A DNA stretch of 7,373 nt. Origin: an uncultured Alphaproteobacteria bacterium (GTDB lineage: Bacteria; Pseudomonadota; Alphaproteobacteria; Reyranellales; Reyranellaceae). The position numbers were made by a program, and so were the translations under genes. Shown in pieces: positions 1-6,053 of this stretch (its first letter is position 1; each line of letters starts with the position of its first letter). Where the stretch lies: contig CAIYWM010000832.1 of the NCBI GenBank assembly GCA_903929895.1, forward strand, positions 1 through 7,373, in the 5' to 3' direction. Below the pieces are notes generated by a model. It was not told the origin of the DNA. It searched no databases and saw nothing but the letters and a program-made list of their open reading frames with translations.

Positions 1-638
1 AGCCCTGTCCCCTGACCACCGTCGACGTGCGCGGGCTCGAATCGGTGGTGGAGAAGGTGCCGACCTGGAAGTGGATGGAGCGGGTGAGCCGCAAGATCTT
101 CGTCGAGTACGGCTCGATCGCCTCGACCTGCAAGGCGCCGCGAACCGGCGACGAGGTGAAGAAGTGGGGCATCCACGGGACCACGACCAAGGCCATCGCC
201 ATCGGCCACGCCGTGCGCGAGGCCCAGCGCCGGCACGAAGACCCGGTCACGGCCATTCTGTCGGTTGAGCCGGGCAAGGTCCTCTACAAGGGCAAGGTCG
301 TCGATGTGGAGCGGCGCGCGACCGAGGGCTTCCTGCGCGGTCGCACCCGTTTCGACGGGATGGACGAATGGCGCGGCGCCGCCATGGAGATCAATTTCCA
401 GAACGAGTGGATCGTGGCCTGGCTCGACGGCAAGCCCATCGCCATGTCGCCCGACCTGATCTGCGTACTGGACTCCGTGTCGGGCGAGGCGGTCGGCACC
501 GAGACCATCCGCTACGGCCAGCGCGTGACGGTGATCGCGTTGCCGCCCCCGCCGGTCTTCCTCAGTCCCAAGGGCCTCCAGCATGTGGGACCCAGGGCCT
601 TCGGCTACGATATCGAGTTCAAGAGCGTCTTCGCTTGA
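1..638 (+). CDS. DUF917-family protein (S-methyl-thiohydantoin desulfurase-like), copy 1, 5'-truncated
   Basis: This is the C-terminal part of a DUF917-family protein. The reading frame is open from base 3 and continues off the left edge, so the GTG at 27 is an internal valine codon and not a start. The 211 visible residues align without any gap to residues 149-360 of the next gene, so about 148 N-terminal residues (some 445 bases) are missing. By hand count about 37 of roughly 205 residues differ, close to 82 % identity. Shared landmarks are PTWKW, the WGIHGTTTKAIAIGHAVREA block, INFQNEWIVA, and a 35-residue identical run encoded at 441-545. The missing half should carry the glycine-rich GTGGGGNPY motif seen in copy 2. 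The family is linked by Pfam to S-methyl-thiohydantoin desulfurase and is often found beside hydantoinase-like genes; the reaction here is not established. The stop codon overlaps the TTG start of copy 2, indicating coupled translation. Family assignment is firm, exact function is not. Confidence 0.9.
   Translation, partial: PCPLTTVDVRGLESVVEKVPTWKWMERVSRKIFVEYGSIASTCKAPRTGDEVKKWGIHGTTTKAIAIGHAVREAQRRHEDPVTAILSVEPGKVLYKGKVVDVERRATEGFLRGRTRFDGMDEWRGAAMEINFQNEWIVAWLDGKPIAMSPDLICVLDSVSGEAVGTETIRYGQRVTVIALPPPPVFLSPKGLQHVGPRAFGYDIEFKSVFA
621..625 (+). promoter_or_regulatory. Weak ribosome binding site (AAGAG) for the TTG start at 635
   Basis: AAGAG lies 9 bases before the TTG at 635, inside the Phe-Lys-Ser codons at the end of copy 1. 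It is a partial match to the Shine-Dalgarno consensus and the only purine-rich stretch at suitable distance. It supports the TTG start modestly. Reinitiation by ribosomes terminating at the overlapping TGA may matter more. Confidence 0.4.
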
Positions 639-1717
639 GCCGGCGCGAAATCACCGAGGACGACATCGAATCGCTCGCCGTCGGCGCCTGGGTCCTGGGT
701 ACCGGCGGCGGCGGCAATCCCTACCTGTCGCTGCTCAACATGCGGGTGCTCTATCGCGAGGGAAAGCGCGTGCAGCTGATCGACGCCGGGGATCTGGCGG
801 ACGATGCTTATGTCGCCGTGATTGCGGGTATGGGCGCGCCGTTGGTCGGTATCGAGCGTCTCACCGATCATCGCGTGTTCACCCGCGCGGCGGTGCTCAT
901 GGAAGAGCACACGAGGCGCAAGTTCGATGCCGTCATGGGCATGGAGATCGGCGGCGGCAACGGTGTGCGCCCGCTGATGGTCGCGGCCAATCTCGGCATC
1001 CCGGTCGTCGATTCGGACACGATGGGGCGCGCCTATCCCGAGGCGCAGATGACCTCGGTGGCGGTGGGCAAGCTCAAGCCGTGTCCGATGACGGTGGTCG
1101 ATGTTCGCGGGCTGGAGGCGGTCGTCGAGACCGTGCCGACCTGGAAGTGGGCCGAGCGGGTCGGCCGCAAGATCGTGGTCGAGTACGGCTCGACCGCCTC
1201 GACTTGCCAGCCGCCGCGCACTGGCGCCGAGGTCAAGCGCTGGGGCATCCATGGCACCACCACCAAGGCGATCGCGATTGGCCATGCCGTGCGCGAGGCG
1301 CAGCGGACGCACGATGATCCGGTCGCGGCCATCCTTGCCGTCGAGCCAGGCAAGCTCCTCTATCGCGGCAAGGTGATCGATGTCGAACGACGCGCCACAG
1401 AAGGTTTCTTGCGTGGCGTCGTGCGTTTCGAGGGCATGGACGACTGGCGCGGTTCGGCAATGCAGATCAACTTTCAGAACGAATGGATCGTGGCGCAACG
1501 TGACGGCGAGCCGGTCGCCATGAGCCCCGACCTGATCTGCGTGCTCGACTCGGTGTCCGGCGAAGCGGTCGGCACGGAAACGATTCGCTACGGGCAGCGG
1601 GTCACCGTGATCGCGTTGCCCGGGCCCGACATCTTCCTCACTTCCGAAGGCCTGGCACATGTCGGCCCGCGGGCTTTTGGCTATGATCTCGACTTCAGGA
1701 GCGTGTTCGCGTCATGA
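635..1717 (+). CDS. DUF917-family protein (S-methyl-thiohydantoin desulfurase-like), copy 2
   Basis: This is a complete 360-residue DUF917-family protein, a usual length for the family. The start chosen is TTG at 635, inside the 4-base overlap TTGA with the preceding stop. No ATG or GTG lies before the conserved glycine-rich motif GTGGGGNPY (residues 22-30). The first in-frame ATG (residue 36) would delete that motif, and starting further upstream would read into copy 1 in the wrong frame. Visible landmarks are GMGAPLVG (65-72), MGMEIGGGNG (101-110), VVDSDTMGRAYPEAQ (124-138), WGIHGTTTKAIAIGHAVREA (203-222), INFQNEWIVA (278-287) and a C-terminal HVGPRAFGYD block (342-351). There is no signal peptide or membrane segment, so it should be cytoplasmic. 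Family members are associated with thiohydantoin/hydantoin-type chemistry; the substrate here is inferred only from the HyuA-like neighbour. It could pair with copy 1 as a hetero-oligomer, or the two copies may have different substrates. The gene ends in an ATGA overlap with the HyuA-like gene. Confidence 0.92.
   Translation: MSRREITEDDIESLAVGAWVLGTGGGGNPYLSLLNMRVLYREGKRVQLIDAGDLADDAYVAVIAGMGAPLVGIERLTDHRVFTRAAVLMEEHTRRKFDAVMGMEIGGGNGVRPLMVAANLGIPVVDSDTMGRAYPEAQMTSVAVGKLKPCPMTVVDVRGLEAVVETVPTWKWAERVGRKIVVEYGSTASTCQPPRTGAEVKRWGIHGTTTKAIAIGHAVREAQRTHDDPVAAILAVEPGKLLYRGKVIDVERRATEGFLRGVVRFEGMDDWRGSAMQINFQNEWIVAQRDGEPVAMSPDLICVLDSVSGEAVGTETIRYGQRVTVIALPGPDIFLTSEGLAHVGPRAFGYDLDFRSVFAS
1697..1701 (+). 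promoter_or_regulatory. Ribosome binding site (AGGAG) for the HyuA-like gene
   Basis: AGGAG sits 12 bases before the ATG at 1714, within the Phe-Arg-Ser codons at the end of DUF917 copy 2. It is a better consensus match than the equivalent site of copy 1 (621-625), which lies at the same place in the duplicated unit. The spacing is on the long side, but the overlapping stop and start (ATGA) allow coupling. Confidence 0.5.
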
Positions 1718-3270
1718 GACGAATCGGTATCGATGTCGGCGGCACCAACACCGACGCTGTCCTCATCGAGGATGGCAAGGTCGTGGGCGCGGTGAAGGCG
1801 CCGACCAGCCAGGATGTGACGACGGGCATCCTCGACTCGCTGAAGAAGCTCGGCGGGACCGGCGTCCTGAGGGGCGACGACGGGAAGGCCAAGAAGGTCG
1901 ACGGCGTGATGATCGGCACCACGCATTTCATCAATGCCGTGGTCCAGCGTCGACATCTCACCAAGGTGGCGGCGCTGCGGCTCGGCCTGCCGTCGGGCGC
2001 TTCGCTGCCGCCGTTCTGCGACTGGCCCGAGGATCTCGGCGAGCTGGTGCGCGGCGGTGTCTGGATGGTCGAGGGCGGCCACGAGTATGACGGCCGTCCG
2101 TTCATGCCTCTCGACGAGGCTGCCGTGCTGAAGGCAGCTCACGAGATGAAAGCGGCGGGCCTCCGCGCGGTCGGCATTTCCGCGGTGTTCTCGCCGCTGG
2201 ATCCGACCCACGAGAAGCGTGCCGCCGAGCTGGTGGCCTCCGTAATTCCGGATGCTGCGATCACCTGCTCGTCCGATCTCGGCCGCATCGGCCTGCTTGA
2301 GCGCGAGAATGCCGGCCTGCTGAACGCGGCCCTGGCCGACCTGTCGCGCGACACGATTGCGGCCTTCGAAAAGGCGATCCGCGACTCTGGCATCGACGCT
2401 CCGCTCTTCATCACGCAGAACGACGGCACCGTGGCCGAAGCCAGCCAGGCGCGGCGCCTGCCGGTCTACAGCTTCGCCTCGGGCGCCACCAACTCCATGC
2501 GGGGTGCGGCCTATCTCTCGGGCCTGAGCGACGCGATGGTGATCGATGTCGGCGGCACGACGACCGATGTGGGCCAGCTCAAGCTCGGCTTCCCGCGTGA
2601 GGCCAATTCCGTGGTCAAGGTGGGCGGCGTGCGCACGCTCTTCCGCATGCCCGACCTGTTGTCGATCGGCCTCGGGGGCGGCAGCCATGTGGTGCTCGAT
2701 CCGCTCTCGATCGGCCCGGTCTCGGTGGGCTATCGTCTTCTGACCGACGCCATCGCCTTCGGCGGCGCGCAGCTCACCACCACCGACGTCGCGGTCGCGG
2801 CCGGCGTGCTCGATCTCGGCGACAGGACCAAGGTCGCCCATCTCGATGCCGCGACCTGCGCCCGCGTCTTTGCCGAGGCCGCGCGCCTTGCCGAGGAGGC
2901 GGTCGACCGCATGAAGACCGAGGCGGGCGACGTGCCCTTGATCGCCGTCGGCGGCGGCGCGTTCCTGATCCCTGAGAAAATGGCGGGCGTCTCGCAGGTG
3001 ATCCATGTCGAGCATGGCGATTGCGCCAATGCCGTGGGCGCCGCCATCGCCCAGGTCTCGGGCGAGTGCGACCAGATCTTCAAGGACATGACCCGCGTCG
3101 AGGCGATCGAAGCGGCGCAGGAGATCGCCAACGACCGCGCCGTGGCGGCCGGCGCCGACCGGGCGACCCTGCACACGATCGAGAGCGAGGACATGCCGCT
3201 CGCCTACCTGCCCGGCAACTCGGTGCGCGTGCGCGTCCGGGTCGTGGGCGACGTCGCGGCCACCGCGTGA
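1714..3270 (+). CDS. HyuA-like hydantoinase/oxoprolinase-family protein
   Basis: This 518-residue protein belongs to the hydantoinase A/oxoprolinase family, whose known members use ATP to open or activate cyclic amides such as hydantoins and 5-oxoproline. An N-terminal Hydant_A_N-type domain covers roughly residues 3-190, and a Hydantoinase_A-type domain roughly 200-490. Two ASKHA-like phosphate-binding motifs are clear: GIDVGGTNTD (5-14) and IDVGGTTTD (277-285). Other family landmarks are GTTHFINAVVQR (68-79), SIGLGGGSH (317-325), AVGGGAFLIP (411-420) and HGDCANAVGAAI (434-445). It is shorter than classical HyuA (around 690 residues) and ends soon after the second domain, as in the short forms found beside DUF917 genes. 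No HyuB partner is visible in the window. It is cytoplasmic, with no signal or membrane segment. ATG at 1714 is preceded by AGGAG and overlaps the DUF917 stop. The family is certain; the substrate is unknown, and N-methylhydantoinase or oxoprolinase labels would be over-specific. Confidence 0.93.
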   Translation: MRRIGIDVGGTNTDAVLIEDGKVVGAVKAPTSQDVTTGILDSLKKLGGTGVLRGDDGKAKKVDGVMIGTTHFINAVVQRRHLTKVAALRLGLPSGASLPPFCDWPEDLGELVRGGVWMVEGGHEYDGRPFMPLDEAAVLKAAHEMKAAGLRAVGISAVFSPLDPTHEKRAAELVASVIPDAAITCSSDLGRIGLLERENAGLLNAALADLSRDTIAAFEKAIRDSGIDAPLFITQNDGTVAEASQARRLPVYSFASGATNSMRGAAYLSGLSDAMVIDVGGTTTDVGQLKLGFPREANSVVKVGGVRTLFRMPDLLSIGLGGGSHVVLDPLSIGPVSVGYRLLTDAIAFGGAQLTTTDVAVAAGVLDLGDRTKVAHLDAATCARVFAEAARLAEEAVDRMKTEAGDVPLIAVGGGAFLIPEKMAGVSQVIHVEHGDCANAVGAAIAQVSGECDQIFKDMTRVEAIEAAQEIANDRAVAAGADRATLHTIESEDMPLAYLPGNSVRVRVRVVGDVAATA

Positions 3271-3280
3271 CCGTGACGGC

Positions 3281-4156
3281 ATGACGAACGCCGCCCGCCC
3301 GTCACCGATCGCCTGGCTGATCGCCCCGGCCGGGCTGCTGTTCGTGCTGTTCTTCGTGCTGCCGTTCGCGGTGATGACCGCGATGTCGTTCTATTCCGGC
3401 AATCCCGTCACCAACCCGAATGCCTTCCTGACGACGCGGCACTACGAGCGCTTCATCTTCGACACGGCCGGCATCTTCCACGAGGCGCTGTGGTCGACCC
3501 TGCGCATCGGGCTGATCACGACCGTCATCTCGCTGCTGATCGGCTATCCGCTGGCGCACTGGATGGCGCGCATGCAGTCCCGGCTGGGTCATGCGCTGGT
3601 GCTGATGGCGGTGATCGCCCCGATGCTGACCGGCATCGTCGTGCGCACCTTTGCCTGGATGACGATCCTGCAGGACAAGGGCGTGATCAACACGACGCTG
3701 ATGCAGTGGGGCCTGATCGAGAAGCCGCTGCCGCTGATGTACAACGAGTTCGGCACCATCGTGGCCCTGGTCCACATCTACGTGCCGTTCATGGTGCTGA
3801 CCCTGACCGGCGTGATCGGCCGCATCGACGAGCGGCTGGAGCAGGCGGCGCGCAGCCTGGGCGCCGGCCGTCTGCGTGCGTTCGTCGAGGTGACCCTGCC
3901 GCTCAGCCTGCCTGGCATCCTCGCGGGCTCGCTGCTGGTCTTCGCGCTGTCGATCAGCGCCTATGTCACGCCCTCGCTGATGGGCGGCACCGATGTGCTG
4001 ACCCTGCCGATGCTGATCGCCCAGCAGGTCGGCACCAGCTTCAACCCGAACTTCGCGGGCGCGCTCGGCGTCATCCTGCTGCTGGTCTCGCTCGCCATCG
4101 TCGTGGCCTACAACCGCATCCTGGCGCGGCTGGCGGGCGGGCAGGGCATGGCATGA
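3281..4156 (+). CDS. ABC transporter permease, PotB-like (spermidine/putrescine-type family)
   Basis: This 291-residue inner-membrane permease has about six hydrophobic segments, near residues 10-35, 74-95, 105-130, 155-178, 211-230 and 258-282. The cytoplasmic EAA loop that contacts the ATPase is visible as EQAARSLGA...TLPLSLPG (187-211). Length, six-helix layout and an N-terminal helix followed by a periplasmic segment fit the PotB half of polyamine-type importers. The ATG at 3281 follows the HyuA-like stop by 10 bases. No good Shine-Dalgarno sequence lies in front, so coupled translation is likely. It should form the channel with the next permease, whose start overlaps its stop. The Pot-type family includes transporters for polyamines, opines and other small compounds, so the substrate is not defined by homology; the neighbouring hydantoinase-like genes suggest a cyclic amide or related compound. 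Confidence 0.92.
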   Translation: MTNAARPSPIAWLIAPAGLLFVLFFVLPFAVMTAMSFYSGNPVTNPNAFLTTRHYERFIFDTAGIFHEALWSTLRIGLITTVISLLIGYPLAHWMARMQSRLGHALVLMAVIAPMLTGIVVRTFAWMTILQDKGVINTTLMQWGLIEKPLPLMYNEFGTIVALVHIYVPFMVLTLTGVIGRIDERLEQAARSLGAGRLRAFVEVTLPLSLPGILAGSLLVFALSISAYVTPSLMGGTDVLTLPMLIAQQVGTSFNPNFAGALGVILLLVSLAIVVAYNRILARLAGGQGMA

Positions 4157-4968
4157 GCGCCGCACCCAACCGCAGGCCGTTCGATGCGGGCCGCGCCGCG
4201 TACCTTGCGCTGAACGCGCTGCTGCTCGCGTTCCTGCTGCTGCCCATTGCCATCGTGCTGGTGTTCGCGCTGAACCCGACGCCGTACATTTCCTTCCCGC
4301 CGGTCGGCGTCAGCCTGCGGTGGTTCGAGAAGTTCTTCGGCAGTGCGGAGTTCATGAATGCGCTGTGGCTGTCACTGTGGGTGGCGTCCGTGGTGCTGGT
4401 CCTGTCGATCGTGATCGGCGCCGCCTGCGCGCTCGCCCTCGCGCGCGGCAACTTGCCGGGGCGGGCGGTGATGACAGCCTTCTTCATGTCGCCGCTGATG
4501 GTGCCGGCGATCCTGACCGGACTGGCGCTGTTCCAGGCCTATCTGCTGTCGGGGATCGGCCGCCCGGTCTGGGGCCTGATCGCCGCCCACACGCTGGTTG
4601 CGGTGCCCTATGTCATCCGCACGACGCTCGCTGTTCTGCACAACTTCGACCGCCGTATCGAAGAGGCTGCTGCGGTGCTGGGCGCCAGCCCGACGCGGGT
4701 CTTCTTCGAGGTCACCCTGCCATTGATCCGGCCGGGCGTGTTCGCCGGCGGCGTCTTCGCCTTCATCGTGTCGTTCGACCAGTTCCCGGTCTCGCTGTTC
4801 CTGGTGGTGCCGAAGGGCGAGACCCTGCCGGTGGTGCTGTTCAACTATATGAAATTCGACCTCGACGGCGCCATCGCGGCCGCCTCGATGGTCTCGATCT
4901 TGCTCGCATTGTCGGTGGTTCTGGTGCTGGAGAGGCTGATCGGCCTCAAGGCCTACGTTAAGCTGTGA
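4153..4968 (+). CDS. ABC transporter permease, PotC-like (spermidine/putrescine-type family)
   Basis: This 271-residue permease is the second channel subunit of the importer. Hydrophobic segments lie near residues 17-40, 72-97, 106-130, 138-160, 194-220 and 241-263. The EAA loop reads EEAAAVLGA...TLPLIRPG (170-195) and is followed by SFDQFPVSLF (207-216), matching the S-[LF]-D-[DQ]-F segment typical of PotC-type permeases. The start is ATG at 4153, in a 4-base ATGA overlap with the first permease. AGGG at 4143-4146 gives a ribosome binding site with a 6-base spacer. The open frame extends far upstream in the shadow of the first permease, but that part is arginine- and aspartate-rich low-complexity translation and is not real protein. 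It acts in the inner membrane with the PotB-like partner; the substrate is unknown. Confidence 0.92.
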   Translation: MSAAPNRRPFDAGRAAYLALNALLLAFLLLPIAIVLVFALNPTPYISFPPVGVSLRWFEKFFGSAEFMNALWLSLWVASVVLVLSIVIGAACALALARGNLPGRAVMTAFFMSPLMVPAILTGLALFQAYLLSGIGRPVWGLIAAHTLVAVPYVIRTTLAVLHNFDRRIEEAAAVLGASPTRVFFEVTLPLIRPGVFAGGVFAFIVSFDQFPVSLFLVVPKGETLPVVLFNYMKFDLDGAIAAASMVSILLALSVVLVLERLIGLKAYVKL

Positions 4969-4979
4969 TGAGAACGAAC

Positions 4980-4985
4980 AGGGGG
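4980..4985 (+). promoter_or_regulatory. Strong ribosome binding site (AGGGGG) for the substrate-binding protein
   Basis: AGGGGG lies 5 bases before the ATG at 4991, inside the 22-base spacer that is the longest gap in the cluster. It is one of the strongest Shine-Dalgarno-like sites in the window. It would suit the need for more binding protein than permease, and it fixes the start. Confidence 0.65.
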
Positions 4986-4990
4986 TTGCC

Positions 4991-6037
4991 ATGATTTCAC
5001 GTCGCAAAGCGTTGCGTACCGGTGCGGGCCTCGCGGCCCTGGCCACGGTGGGTGCACCGTCGATCCTTCATGCCCAGACCAAGACGCTCAAGATCACGAC
5101 CTGGGGCGGCAAGTGGGGCGAGGTGATGAAGGCCACGGTGCTGCCGGCCTTCGAGAAGGAGTTCAAGTGCACGGTGTCGGCCGACCAGGCCTTCCCGTTC
5201 CTGCCCAAGCTGCAGGTCAGCTCGAAGAACGATCCGATCTACGACGTGCTCCACACCAACTCCAACGAGCAGTGGAACGCCGTCGTCGAGGGGCTGGTGA
5301 TGAACAAGATCACTGCCAAGGAAGTGCCCAACATCGCCGACGTCTATCCCTATGCCGTGAGCGACAAGATCGTGGGCGTCACGATCTTCACCAGCGCCAT
5401 CGGGCTGGGATTCCGCACCGACAAGGGCTTGACCAAGCCGACCTCGTGGAAGGACCTCGCGGACCCGAAGCTGGCTGGCGCGCGCGGCGGCTACCTGATC
5501 CCGGTGAACAGCCTGGGCCAGGCGCACCTGATGATGCTGGGCAAGGTGTACGGCAAGGGACTCACCGACCTCGACGCCGCCTACAAGGCGCTCGAGGCGC
5601 TGAAGCCGATCAAGCTGGTCGATTTCACGGGCCAGATGGAAAAGATGCTGCTGTCGGCCGAAGTGTCGATGGGCGTCATCCACGATTCGGGCGTCTATCG
5701 CTACGAAGGTGCGAACATGCAGCCCGTCGACTTCGCCAGCCCCTCCGAGGGCGTGCTGGCGCTGGAGCAGGTGCTGAACGTCACGCCGGGCTCGAAGGTC
5801 AAGGAACTGGCCTTCGCCTATATCGACTACATGCTGCGCCCCGACGTGCAGAAGATGCTGGCCGAGGCGGTGTGGTATTCGCCGGCCAACAAGAAGGTGA
5901 AGCTCGAGGCCAAGTACGACGCCAAGCTGCTGACAACGCCGGAGAAGGTGGCGACGCTGATCCAGCCCGACTGGAAATGGTACAATGCGCGTCGCGAAGA
6001 CATCGACGCCCGCGTCACCAAGATCCTGAAGGGCTAA
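4991..6037 (+). CDS. ABC transporter periplasmic substrate-binding protein, PotD-like
   Basis: This 348-residue extracellular solute-binding protein captures the ligand in the periplasm and delivers it to the two permeases. The N-terminus MISRRKALRT carries a twin-arginine-like SRRxxL motif (residues 3-8), then a weakly hydrophobic stretch and an A-Q junction after LHA (28/29) suitable for signal peptidase I. No lipobox cysteine is present, and the only cysteine in this N-terminal part is C60, so it should be a soluble periplasmic protein. The mature part opens with LKITTWGGKWGE (33-44), the usual first strand of PotD/SBP_bac-type proteins. It also contains FRTDKG (141-146), TSWKDLADPKLAG (151-163), GVIHDSG (228-234) and a conserved C-terminal helix AFAYIDYMLRPDVQ (274-287). 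Family similarity is to the polyamine/opine-type cluster, but ligand residues cannot be read with confidence. ATG at 4991 has a strong Shine-Dalgarno sequence; the preceding permease ends 22 bases upstream. Confidence 0.92.
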   Translation: MISRRKALRTGAGLAALATVGAPSILHAQTKTLKITTWGGKWGEVMKATVLPAFEKEFKCTVSADQAFPFLPKLQVSSKNDPIYDVLHTNSNEQWNAVVEGLVMNKITAKEVPNIADVYPYAVSDKIVGVTIFTSAIGLGFRTDKGLTKPTSWKDLADPKLAGARGGYLIPVNSLGQAHLMMLGKVYGKGLTDLDAAYKALEALKPIKLVDFTGQMEKMLLSAEVSMGVIHDSGVYRYEGANMQPVDFASPSEGVLALEQVLNVTPGSKVKELAFAYIDYMLRPDVQKMLAEAVWYSPANKKVKLEAKYDAKLLTTPEKVATLIQPDWKWYNARREDIDARVTKILKG

Positions 6038-6053
6038 CGGGCGGCGTGCGTAC

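Larger units (their letters stand above)
1..1717 (+). repeat. Tandem gene duplication of the DUF917 gene, offset 1076 bases
   Basis: Bases 3-635 and 1079-1711 encode the same protein region with a constant offset of 1076 bases, so no insertion or deletion has accumulated over 211 codons. A sampled 60-base block (24-83 against 1100-1159) differs at 12 positions. In the identical 35-residue stretch (441-545 against 1517-1621), 15 codons differ synonymously, including one serine switch between TCG and AGC. The copies are therefore old and kept by purifying selection, not a fresh duplication. The left unit is cut by the window edge, so its full extent cannot be seen. Confidence 0.85.

Noticed and set aside
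368..634. N-terminal extension of DUF917 copy 2 upstream of the TTG start
   Set aside because: It would overlap copy 1 in another frame, and the translation is Arg/His-rich with no similarity to DUF917 N-termini. The family sequence begins right at the TTG.
27..638. GTG at 27 as the true start of a 203-residue protein
   Set aside because: The frame is open from base 3 and the preceding residues PCPLTTVD match PCPMTVVD in copy 2, so the gene is truncated by the window edge and does not start here.
1..1717. Recent duplication or gene conversion between the two DUF917 copies
   Set aside because: Many silent codon differences, including in the stretch with identical protein sequence, argue for an old duplication. 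No long run of identical DNA was seen.
1681..3282. Long antisense open frame of 533 codons opposite the HyuA-like gene
   Set aside because: It is the mirror of a GC-rich gene with strong third-position bias. Its translation is His/Arg/Asp/Ala-rich with no recognisable domain, and the + strand carries a clear conserved protein.
3490..4152. N-terminal extension of the second permease
   Set aside because: This part is the out-of-frame shadow of the first permease, polar and low in complexity. A normal PotC-type N-terminus begins at the ATG at 4153 with its own ribosome binding site.
4969..4990. Internal promoter or terminator in the longest intergenic gap
   Set aside because: The 22-base spacer has no inverted repeat, no T-run and no convincing -10/-35 pair; it is explained by the ribosome binding site of the binding protein.
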